64,000 nucleotides of DNA, from contig JACKJH010000003.1 in NCBI GenBank assembly GCA_020638055.1, positions 186,001-250,000 on the forward strand, written 5' to 3'. Position 1 is the first letter of the stretch. Every line of letters begins with the position of its first letter. The notes under the pieces are model-generated. The model searched no databases. It was not told the origin of the DNA and worked only from the letters and a program-made list of their open reading frames with translations. A program made the translations under genes and the position numbers. Of this stretch, positions 1 through 7,001 are shown piece after piece. Source of the stretch: Hyphomicrobiaceae bacterium (GTDB lineage: Bacteria; Pseudomonadota; Alphaproteobacteria; Rhizobiales; Hyphomicrobiaceae).

Positions 1-460
1 TGTTGACGTTCCAGGCTTTTTGCCCGGCACCGCGCAGGAATACGGCGGCCTTATCAAGCACGGGGCAAAGCTATTGTTCGCCTACTCGGAGGCGACTGTC
101 CCCAAGGTCACCATCATCACCCGCAAGGCATACGGTGGCGCCTATGACGTGATGAGTTCAAAGCACATCCGCGGCGATGTAAATTACGCTTGGCCGTCTG
201 CCGAAATCGCGGTGATGGGCGCAAAAGGTGCTGCTGAAATCATCTACCGCTCGGAACTCGGCGATCCTGAAAAAATCAAGGCGCGGTCCGACGAATATCA
301 AAGCCGTTTCGCCAATCCTTTCGTTGCGGCCGAGCGCGGCTACATCGACGAGGTCATTCTGCCTCGCACCACCCGCCAGCGTGTCTGCCGCGCGCTGAAC
401 ATGCTGCGTAACAAGACCGTCGAAAACCCTTGGAAGAAACACGACAACATTCCGTTGTAG
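1..460 (+). CDS. pccB: Propionyl-CoA carboxylase beta chain, C-terminal part (5' end outside window)
   Basis: The frame is open from base 2 and ends in TAG at 458-460, giving about 152 residues of the carboxyltransferase C-terminus. Visible family hallmarks are VDVPGFLPGTAQEYGG, KAYGGAYDVM and PSAEIAVMGAKGAAEI, which belong to the acyl-CoA binding and oxyanion-hole region of biotin-dependent carboxyltransferases. The enzyme moves CO2 from biotin on the alpha subunit to propionyl-CoA, making methylmalonyl-CoA in the cytoplasm. The matching alpha subunit lies at 7002-9023 on the same strand, about 6.5 kb away with unrelated genes between, a common split arrangement in alphaproteobacteria. Acetyl-CoA or another acyl-CoA as substrate cannot be excluded from this fragment, but the PCC family is the best fit. 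Confidence 0.9.
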   Translation, partial: VDVPGFLPGTAQEYGGLIKHGAKLLFAYSEATVPKVTIITRKAYGGAYDVMSSKHIRGDVNYAWPSAEIAVMGAKGAAEIIYRSELGDPEKIKARSDEYQSRFANPFVAAERGYIDEVILPRTTRQRVCRALNMLRNKTVENPWKKHDNIPL

Positions 461-552
461 GCTGGCTTGAGCATCGCTGGCGAGGGGATGCCTTGCCAAC
501 ATGCATTGATCAGCCGTGCGTTCGCAGCCGTGACAATGAGATTGGCCACGAA

Positions 553-963
553 ATGACCGCTGTAAATCTCTTAGCAAATGTTTCCCCAGGCCTGAAAGGC
601 ACGTCCAGCCTTGTGGTCGGGCCAGAACATACCGCTGCCAAGGTCGGATCGGGTGTCATTCCGGTGCTGGCAACACCGATAATGATCAACGTTATCGAGG
701 CTGCCGCTTTAGCGTGTGTCGAACACCTGCTTCCTGAAGGCCATCAAAGCCTCGGCATCCGCCTTGACGTCAGCCACATAGCAGCTACGCCGGTCGGCAT
801 GAGCATTACGGCCGAAGCGACTGTCACCAAGGTGGAAGGCCGTAACGTTTATTTTGCGGTAAACTGCCGGGACGAGAAGGATTTGATCGGGGAGGGCACG
901 CACGAACGCGTTGTCGTAAATGTCGCGCGGTTTGAGGAACGCGTCAGGCGCAAAATGCAATGA
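553..963 (+). CDS. FlK-like hotdog thioesterase
   Basis: A 136-residue single hotdog-fold protein of the fluoroacetyl-CoA thioesterase (FlK)-like family. The established FlK catalytic triad is Thr42, Glu50 and His76; here T41 (in LATPIM), E49 (NVIEAA) and H75 (VSHIAATPVG) line up with the same spacing. Further family marks are TPVGMSITAEATV and GEGTHERVVV. Members hydrolyse small acyl-CoA thioesters. Most homologues are unlikely to be dedicated to fluoroacetyl-CoA, so the substrate is open. The ATG at 553 is chosen because homology starts there; the frame is open further upstream but that part overlaps pccB out of frame and has no family similarity. It follows pccB by 92 bp on the same strand, suggesting removal of short acyl-CoAs linked to propionyl-CoA metabolism (inference). 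Confidence 0.8.
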   Translation: MTAVNLLANVSPGLKGTSSLVVGPEHTAAKVGSGVIPVLATPIMINVIEAAALACVEHLLPEGHQSLGIRLDVSHIAATPVGMSITAEATVTKVEGRNVYFAVNCRDEKDLIGEGTHERVVVNVARFEERVRRKMQ

Positions 964-979
964 TCTATTGCACGGCGCT

Positions 980-1146
980 CTAGTGGCCTGTCGCGCCAAA
1001 ATTGAAACATAGCCGCCGCCGCATACAATTTTGGCGCGACATGAAGGCCACTAGCAAAATCATTGGCTTAGTGTGGCGTTTGTCGCGCCTTAGTTGATAC
1101 CCAGCGTGCCGCAACATCGATCAACTAAGGCGCGACGCCACACTAG
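980..1146. repeat. 167-bp CTAG-bounded double-hairpin repeat, copy 1 of 3
   Basis: The element starts and ends with CTAG. Hairpin 1 spans 980-1054 (arms CTAGTGGCC / GGCCACTAG and CGCGCCAAAATTG / CAATTTTGGCGCG). Hairpin 2 spans about 1068-1146 (arms CGCGCCTTAGTTGAT / ATCAACTAAGGCGCG, ends TTAGTGTGGCG / CGCCACACTAG). A 13-bp linker joins them. Copies 2 (11094-11260) and 3 (56033-56199) have exactly the same length in the opposite orientation. It lies between the convergent thioesterase and dioxygenase genes. Confidence 0.95.
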
Positions 1147-1183
1147 GACAGAAGACCACGCACCCAGCTTTGACAACTTTACG

Positions 1184-1957
1184 TTATCCGCCACCGAACA
1201 GCCGTCGCCACAAGCCTTGCGCGCGTTGAGCAGCGCCGCCGCTTTGATCGACCGCAATCAGCAATGTGCCTGTGACCCCCGCATCCGTCTCCGACATGGC
1301 CAGCATGATGCCGCCGCCATCCTTTTGACCCTGCTGAAACAAGAAATCGTTCTCATTGGAGCGGTCTGCCACGGGCCTGTCCTTGTAGGGTGCCTTCGTT
1401 GCGTAGACACGCCTGCTCAGGTCGTCGGGAAAATAGATCTGCCCCGTTAGAAGCGTTTTCTCATTGAGGAACGCTTTGACGTGAATGTGGGGTGTGCGGC
1501 CTGGATACCAACCTGGATAAATGGTGCTGAATGTTGCAATACCGTGCGCGTCGGTCATTTGCGTGCCGCGCAGATACTGCTGCCCTTTGGTGGAAACATT
1601 GCGGTCATCGCCCTGCCCACCATAGCCTGAATAAATGCCGCCAGCATCACAGTGCCAAACGTCGACGCGCGTTGCAGCAAGAGCCGCGCAAGTGCCGTTG
1701 TCGATGAATTTCAGCACGAGTTTGAGCGGTAGGCCAGGCCGTCCCTCGGTGATGTCTGCCCTGACCAGGTCAGGGTCGAAGTAGTAGGGACCTTCGACAG
1801 CCTGGGGAAACAGAACACACGTTCCTGGCATTTCTTCAGCGGCAGCAGCCTGTTTTGATGGCGTATCAGCCGCAGCAGCGGGCAGATCAAGGCCAACGCC
1901 AGCAGCACCCAGCGTCAGTCCGCCAAGAAACCGCCGCCGCGTTTGAAAGGAGTGCAT
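1184..1957 (-). CDS. Tat-exported intradiol ring-cleavage dioxygenase family protein
   Basis: A 257-residue protein with a twin-arginine signal (TRRRFLGG, residues 6-13, followed by a hydrophobic stretch ending near AAAAD). The body is the intradiol dioxygenase fold of the protocatechuate 3,4-dioxygenase beta-chain type, found here as a stand-alone secreted protein. Likely Fe(III) ligands are Y109 in GGIYSGY, Y147 in IYPGWYPGR, and H157/H159 in TPHIHV. Intradiol enzymes cleave catechol-type rings between the two hydroxyls; the substrate of the exported group is poorly known. The start at 1957 is preferred because AGGAAGAGG stands 9 bp before it; an ATG 21 bp further upstream (1978) lacks such a site and would place seven residues before the Tat motif. 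It is convergent with the thioesterase. Confidence 0.82.
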   Translation of the reverse strand: MHSFQTRRRFLGGLTLGAAGVGLDLPAAAADTPSKQAAAAEEMPGTCVLFPQAVEGPYYFDPDLVRADITEGRPGLPLKLVLKFIDNGTCAALAATRVDVWHCDAGGIYSGYGGQGDDRNVSTKGQQYLRGTQMTDAHGIATFSTIYPGWYPGRTPHIHVKAFLNEKTLLTGQIYFPDDLSRRVYATKAPYKDRPVADRSNENDFLFQQGQKDGGGIMLAMSETDAGVTGTLLIAVDQSGGAAQRAQGLWRRLFGGG

Positions 1958-2193
1958 TTCGCGCCTCTTCCTGGTCATTGAACGTGATTGAATGCCTTTT
2001 AGTTGGCATAACGGGTGCCAAATGAGGCAGAGGGCTGACGTTTGGCGCCGCCCCCGTCAATCAATAACGATTGACCATGGCGCTTCCGTCGCCAACTGTT
2101 CACGCTGTCAGCAAAAGCAATGAGGAACGATTGCGTTTGCGCAATTCTGGACCTTGGCGTCATAGCTTTTGCTTTGAACCAAGACCAGATGGG

Positions 2194-2751
2194 TTATCCC
2201 AGTATAAGAACGAACCCTTTGAGGTGTGCCACAAGCTCGGTAACGCGCACCAGTTGCATGCCGTTCAGTTGCTCGTCATATAACGGGTGGCCGATGTCGT
2301 GAACCTGCACGAATGGTCTTTGATCGTCGTCGTCGGGCAGAATGACTGTGCACTCAAGGCCAAGTGTCGTCTGCTCCATTTCCGGGAAGGCATTGGCAAT
2401 CCGGCCTTTTACAGATTGCCAGCCGGGCGAGACACCCAGGTTGAACCAAACCGAATAACGGCTGAAATCATCGGCGCCGACCTCCACCCAGGGGCCGTAC
2501 TCGAAATCCTCGACATATCCTTCGACGGGAACACTCAGCACGCAACGAATGAAATAGCGCGCGTCATCGAGAATGCACAAATCCGTTGAGACCACGGTAC
2601 GTGCCTCACGCTCTTCTGGCGTGAGGTGGAAGATTGGGTCGGGCAGACTATAGGCGAGCGCAGGAAACCCCTCGTGTGTTTCCGTACAGGACGGACAGCG
2701 ATACCGCATCCGCGGAATTTGCTGTTCGCTTATTTTCACGCTCTGGAACAT
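2194..2751 (-). CDS. DUF2199 domain protein
   Basis: A 185-residue cytoplasmic protein matching the DUF2199 pattern: an N-terminal zinc-ribbon-like CPSC followed by EGFPALAYSLPD, a middle region with DLCILDDARYFIRC and WVEV, then FNLGVSPGWQSVKG, and a C-terminal QVHDIGHPLYDEQ. No function is established for the family; the frequent annotation as an immunity-like or uncharacterised protein should not be taken further here. A second possible start is M15 (MRYRC) at 2709; the first ATG is kept because AAGGGG precedes it at suitable distance. It is isolated: the dioxygenase start lies 236 bp downstream on the same strand. Confidence 0.7.
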   Translation of the reverse strand: MFQSVKISEQQIPRMRYRCPSCTETHEGFPALAYSLPDPIFHLTPEEREARTVVSTDLCILDDARYFIRCVLSVPVEGYVEDFEYGPWVEVGADDFSRYSVWFNLGVSPGWQSVKGRIANAFPEMEQTTLGLECTVILPDDDDQRPFVQVHDIGHPLYDEQLNGMQLVRVTELVAHLKGFVLILG

Positions 2752-3175
2752 GGAACCGACCCCTTACAACAGATCAGCCCAAATTAACTGAAACACCCTT
2801 TCATTCCCGTTGCTCGGCAGGGTTAAAAATCAATGAACGGCCACTAGGCATCAATGCGAAGAAATTTTTTGCTTCGGACAAGGTGTCACGACGGTAGCCT
2901 GCATTCCGGAATATTCCGGAATTTTCATGCAGTGCAACCCTTGCCAAGCGGCAATATTGCGGCAGTTCTGGCCGGCGGTCAGCGTAGTAAGCGATGCAAC
3001 GCAAGTGCCGCACTTCTCTGAGTTTGCTGCCCAATTCCCGCCAGGAGACTGAACCCTAAATAACTGGCGTATTCAGTTCGGGTTCAACGCAGCCGGCGCA
3101 ATGTCATGTGCATCGAACATCAGTTTCAAACCGGCAAATAGATTTCGCCCCAATTCAAACAGCATGGAGACCCCA
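2752..3175. other. Intergenic region with a perfect 20-bp palindrome
   Basis: A 424-bp gap between the DUF2199 gene and the first small secreted protein gene. It holds a perfect 20-bp palindrome, ATTCCGGAATATTCCGGAAT, at 2903-2922. A minus-strand frame at 2801-3034 has no recognisable protein character. The divergent promoters of both flanking genes must lie here, but none could be fixed by eye. Confidence 0.6.
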
Positions 3176-3523
3176 ATGATCCCGACCAGACTTTTTATTG
3201 CAGCCGCCGCCACACTCGCCACTACAACTATTGCTGCTCAGGCGCATTCGACGCGCCCGATCGATCGCGAAATGGACCGCCAGGCAGCGAGCATTGAGGA
3301 TGGGCGCCAAAGTGGAAAGATCACCTGGCGCGAAGGCCGGAAACTTCGCAGCGAGCAGCGCAAGATCTATCGCGCCCGTAACAGGTTCCTTGCAGATGGA
3401 GATTTGAACGGACGCGAATATCGCAGACTTCGCTCCATGCAAAAGTCTGCCGCTTGGAATATCGTCAACGAAAAGCATGATGGCTGGCGTCGCTGGAAGA
3501 TCCTGCCGCGCGTGGGACGATGA
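3176..3523 (+). CDS. Small secreted basic protein, paralogue of the next gene
   Basis: A 115-residue protein with a signal peptide (MIPTRLF, hydrophobic core, likely cleavage after AAQA near residue 23). The mature part is helical, Arg-rich and carries MDRQAASIEDGRQSGKIT, LRSEQRKIYR, ADGDLNGREYRRL and WNIVNEKHD. The same order of blocks occurs in the 3758-4171 product, so the two are tandem paralogues. The ADGDLNGRE segment resembles an EF-hand-like loop, but this was not confirmed. ATG 3176 is preferred because GGAG lies 7 bp upstream; the in-frame ATG at 3164 has no ribosome-binding site. The function is unknown; a periplasmic location is likely. Confidence 0.75.
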   Translation: MIPTRLFIAAAATLATTTIAAQAHSTRPIDREMDRQAASIEDGRQSGKITWREGRKLRSEQRKIYRARNRFLADGDLNGREYRRLRSMQKSAAWNIVNEKHDGWRRWKILPRVGR

Positions 3524-3757
3524 CTTTCCAAGCCCAACAACACAACACGCACATACATCGGGTCGCTCGGGAGAGCGGCCCAATTTCGTTGCAAAAAGCG
3601 CTAGTGCCGATTGCACTCAGGTGGCGTTGGCCCGAACGGTTCAAACGAATTTCAAATGTGAACAAGACCTGTCTACCCCATTCAGAACGGGTTCAAAGCC
3701 CACCCCATAAGGTTAGGTCATCGTCAACGGCCGGGTGACGCCGGCGAGCGAAATGGG

Positions 3758-4171
3758 ATGAAGATCATGAACAGCAAACTATTGCTCACTGCCACGGCTC
3801 TCGCCATTGGTTTTGCAACTGCATCAGCGCCTGCTTCGGCAGCCGACTATTCAAAGCGTCACTATCACGGCTCTAATACCGTGAAACATTCTGTCGGCGT
3901 CAGCCGCAAGATCGACGCTCGTCAGGCCAATCAGGCCAGGCGCATCCGCCAGGGTGTCCGCACCGGCAAATTGACACGTCTTGAAGCGGTACGGTTGAAG
4001 ACCCAGCAGGCCTACATCCGCCAACTCGAACGCAGTGCGAAGCGCGACGGCGTCATCACCAAGCGCGAGCGTGCCCGCATCCTCTCCGCACAGAGATCTG
4101 CAAATCGCGCGATCTATGCGCAAAAGCACGACCGCCAGACACGTGGCAAGTGGTTCAAGAAGTGGTTCTGA
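3758..4171 (+). CDS. Small secreted basic protein, paralogue of the preceding gene
   Basis: A 137-residue protein with a signal peptide ending near ASAPASAA. The mature part contains KIDARQANQARRIRQGVRTG, KLTRLEAVRLKTQQAYI, KRDGVITKRERARIL and AIYAQKHD, parallel to blocks in the 3176-3523 product. The pattern (R-rich helix, GxLTxxE, xDGxxxxxE, Q..A..IY..KHD) recurs in small exported proteins of Hyphomicrobiales with no known role. The C-terminus is strongly basic (GKWFKKWF). ATG 3767 is an alternative start. A strong terminator follows at 4211. Confidence 0.8.
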   Translation: MKIMNSKLLLTATALAIGFATASAPASAADYSKRHYHGSNTVKHSVGVSRKIDARQANQARRIRQGVRTGKLTRLEAVRLKTQQAYIRQLERSAKRDGVITKRERARILSAQRSANRAIYAQKHDRQTRGKWFKKWF

Positions 4172-4210
4172 TAGGTTTCCAGAATACTCTAATTAGACCC
4201 AATGGCACTG

Positions 4211-4238
4211 AAGGCCGCCCAGCTCGGGCGGCCTTTTT
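4211..4238 (+). terminator. Rho-independent terminator after the small secreted protein gene
   Basis: Perfect 10-bp stem AAGGCCGCCC / GGGCGGCCTT with loop AGCTC, running into TTTTT. It lies 40 bp after the stop at 4171. Confidence 0.9.
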
Positions 4239-4338
4239 GCGAAGTGAACGCATCGAGAACAACGCATTAGCAGAAAAGTAACGTTAACATTTTAGGCTCG
4301 CAGCATTCCATTCTGGGACAGAGCGTGCGGGTAGAGTA

Positions 4339-5343
4339 ATGACCGATTTCAAGGGGCTTTCCATCGACGATATCATCAAGCGCGGCCGCGTAAGCGAAAG
4401 CGACACGATGAAGTTGCGTGCTGAGTTTTACGCCGATGGAGCAATCTCGCGGGAAGAGGCAGATCTTCTTTTCAAGATCAATGATGCCAATCTCGTCACC
4501 TCGCGTTCATGGAATGACTTCTTCATTGAGGCGATCACCGACTTTGTCGTCGATCAATTGGAACCTGTGGGCTACGTGACGGCACAAAATGCCGCCTGGC
4601 TCATGGACCGCATCAGTCACGACGGCAAAGTCAACACGCGCAATGAACTTGAACTGGCCATCAATATCGTGGACCGCGCACGATGGTCGCCAGAGAGCCT
4701 GGTGCAATTCACACTTGGCCATGTCCGCGACGCAGTCATTAGCGGGCATGGTGTCCTGCGTGATGGTCTGCGGCTGAAACCAGGGACCATTGGCGAAGCC
4801 GAGGTGGAGCTGCTTCGTCGCATACTTTATGCCTTTGGCGGTGACGGCAGCGTAGCGATCACGCGTGCCGAGGCTGAGATGCTGTTTGAAATTAATGACG
4901 CGGTTCAGGATGAACATCCAAACCCGGCATGGACGGACTTGTTCATCAAGGCGATCGCCAACGCCGTTATGTCAGCATCCAGCTATGCAGTCCCTGTGCG
5001 TGAAGAGGCGTTGCGGCGCGATGCCTGGCTCGATTATCGCGGTGATCTTAGCCCGATCGGCATGGTGAAAAAGCTGTTGGCCGACGGTTTCTCCCTCAAG
5101 AATGGCTATTCTCGCCTCAACAATGAAGAGCGCGCTCTTGATCGCCTTGAGCGCCAGCGTGTCGAATTGATCGTAAACGAGAAGGTCACAGAGGGAGAAG
5201 CGAGCTGGCTTGCCGAGCGAATTTGCCACGATGGCCGTGTGAACGCGAACGAAGCGGCATTGCTCGCATTCCTGCGCGCTGAGTGTCCCGATATGCATCC
5301 TGAACTCAGGTCGCTTGTGGAGCGTTACGCGCCAGCCGCCTGA
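4339..5343 (+). CDS. Internally duplicated protein of unknown function
   Basis: A 334-residue, probably cytoplasmic protein without signal or membrane segments. It contains two tandem halves built of the same blocks. Half 1 has GAISREEADLLFKINDA, WNDFFIEAITDFV and AAWLMDRISHDGKVN. Half 2 has VAITRAEAEMLFEINDA, WTDLFIKAIANAV, and, after a longer spacer, ASWLAERICHDGRVNANE. The acidic helix-turn-helix style blocks with DG repeats recall TerB-like or EF-hand-like helical bundles, but no family can be named with confidence. It stands alone between a terminator and the TAXI protein gene. Confidence 0.7.
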   Translation: MTDFKGLSIDDIIKRGRVSESDTMKLRAEFYADGAISREEADLLFKINDANLVTSRSWNDFFIEAITDFVVDQLEPVGYVTAQNAAWLMDRISHDGKVNTRNELELAINIVDRARWSPESLVQFTLGHVRDAVISGHGVLRDGLRLKPGTIGEAEVELLRRILYAFGGDGSVAITRAEAEMLFEINDAVQDEHPNPAWTDLFIKAIANAVMSASSYAVPVREEALRRDAWLDYRGDLSPIGMVKKLLADGFSLKNGYSRLNNEERALDRLERQRVELIVNEKVTEGEASWLAERICHDGRVNANEAALLAFLRAECPDMHPELRSLVERYAPAA

Positions 5344-5563
5344 CATCGCCATTATCGCATGGGTTTGACCAGAGCGCGTCCATTTGGCGCGCTCGTTGCA
5401 GTAATAACGTTCGCGGACTTTTCCAAACAGCGCCCAATGAGACTTCGTGCCGCGCACGCGATAACGGGCGTGTATCTCCCATAGCCTTGACCTTGACACC
5501 TCTCCGGTCCAGTGAAGCCCGGCTTGCGCACCGGCGCGCGAGGTGAAGGCAAAGGGTTGATTG

Positions 5564-6865
5564 ATGTGGTTTCCGCATTCCAAGCTGCAGTGGCGGGAGT
5601 TGTTGTTGATTGGCGGACCGGCTGTGCTGCTGGTCGTTGGAGCATTCTGGCTGGCTTATCAGTTCGTCGAGCCAGCTCCTCCCGATAAAATCGTCATTAC
5701 CACAGGGTCAGAAGCGGGCGCATATTATGCCTTTGCCAAGCGCTATCGCCACGATCTAGCTGAGAATGGCATTACCCTGGAAGTTTTAACCTCCAAGGGG
5801 TCGGTGGAGAACCTCAAGCGCCTTGAACAGGACGAGCCTCGCGTTGACCTTGCCTTGATGCAGGGCGGTATCGCCGATGCCAAGTCAGCTCCCAATGTTG
5901 TTTCACTTGGGCGTATTTTTCTTGAGCCCTTGTGGATTTTTCATCGCCTTGATGGTGAAATAGACAATCTGGCCGCTTTAAAGGGCAAGCGTATCGCAAT
6001 CGGACCTGAGGGCAGCGGCACGCGCAAACTTGCTGGCGATCTACTGAACGAAACCGGGATCGATCAGTCCAACACGACACTGTTGCCGCTGGGCTCGGCT
6101 GAGGCAAAGGCGGCACTGGAAGCTGGCGAAGCCGATGCTGCGTTCTTCACGTTGGCGCCTGAAAGCCCGCTGGTCGCGCCACTGCTGGAAAACACCCAGT
6201 TGAAAATGGTAAGTCTGCGCCGTGCGGAAGCCTATACGCGCCGCTTCCCGTACCTGTCACGGGTCGTGCTGCCGGAAGGCGCCATTGACCTGGAACGCAA
6301 TCTGCCTTCGCACGATGTGGTGATGGTTGCTGCCCAGGCCGCGCTTCTTGCTCGCAGTGATATTCACCCAGCATTTGCCTGGCCGCTCATTGATGCGCTG
6401 AAGTCCACGCATGCGGCAGGCGGTATGTTCCAGCGTGTGGCGGAATTCCCTGTTGGTGTCGATCCTGAATACCCGATGTGGAAAGACGCTGAACGAATGT
6501 ACGCATCCGGAACGCCGTTCTTTCAGCGCTTCATGCCATTCTGGCTGGCCTCGCTTATTGAGCGGCTGATTATCATGATCGTACCTATCGCGACGATACT
6601 CCTGCCGCTCTTCAAGCTCGGCCCGATGATTTACGAATGGCGCGTCCGAAGCAGGCTCATGTACTGGTATGCACACCTCAAGGCCGTAGAAAGACGGCTT
6701 GCCGATCCCATTGAGGGCAAAGATCGAGCCGCATTGGTGGAGGAAATTGAACAGATTGAAGAGGCCGTTGGGACGATCACGGTGCCGCTTAACTATTCTG
6801 ACCGCTTTTACGAACTCAAGGCTGCCATCGACCTTGTCCGACAGCGCCTGCGCAACCGGGCCTGA
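5564..6865 (+). CDS. TAXI family TRAP-type solute-binding protein with membrane-anchored C-terminal extension
   Basis: A 433-residue protein. An N-terminal membrane segment lies at about residues 14-32. The TAXI substrate-binding fold follows (KIVITTGSEAGAYYAFAKRY, DLALMQGG, LKGKRIAIGPEGSGTRKLA, EAGEADAAFFT). After about residue 325 come a second membrane segment (LIIMIVPIATILLPLF) and a cytoplasmic, partly coiled tail. Classical TAXI proteins are free periplasmic binders that feed a fused TRAP permease; here no permease gene is adjacent, and both ends are membrane-anchored. The ATG at 5564 is preceded by AAAGGG; a TTG one codon upstream is less likely. The ligand is unknown, possibly a carboxylate by analogy with the family. 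Confidence 0.83.
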   Translation: MWFPHSKLQWRELLLIGGPAVLLVVGAFWLAYQFVEPAPPDKIVITTGSEAGAYYAFAKRYRHDLAENGITLEVLTSKGSVENLKRLEQDEPRVDLALMQGGIADAKSAPNVVSLGRIFLEPLWIFHRLDGEIDNLAALKGKRIAIGPEGSGTRKLAGDLLNETGIDQSNTTLLPLGSAEAKAALEAGEADAAFFTLAPESPLVAPLLENTQLKMVSLRRAEAYTRRFPYLSRVVLPEGAIDLERNLPSHDVVMVAAQAALLARSDIHPAFAWPLIDALKSTHAAGGMFQRVAEFPVGVDPEYPMWKDAERMYASGTPFFQRFMPFWLASLIERLIIMIVPIATILLPLFKLGPMIYEWRVRSRLMYWYAHLKAVERRLADPIEGKDRAALVEEIEQIEEAVGTITVPLNYSDRFYELKAAIDLVRQRLRNRA

Positions 6866-7001
6866 AACTGCGTTGCCCGCTTAGTAGAATTAAGCCTTTG
6901 GTCGCGCGTTTAGCCGGTTTACGCGCATGTGAAGGACGTCTAGAACTCGTGACGAACTGGCATCGGGGCCAGAAAACCCTGTAAAAGGACGAACACAGGA
7001 T

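Noticed and set aside
1094..1450. Plus-strand frame between thioesterase and dioxygenase
   Set aside because: It begins in the 167-bp repeat and is antisense to the dioxygenase.
2801..3034. Minus-strand frame of 77 codons
   Set aside because: No ribosome-binding site, no recognisable protein features; treated as intergenic.
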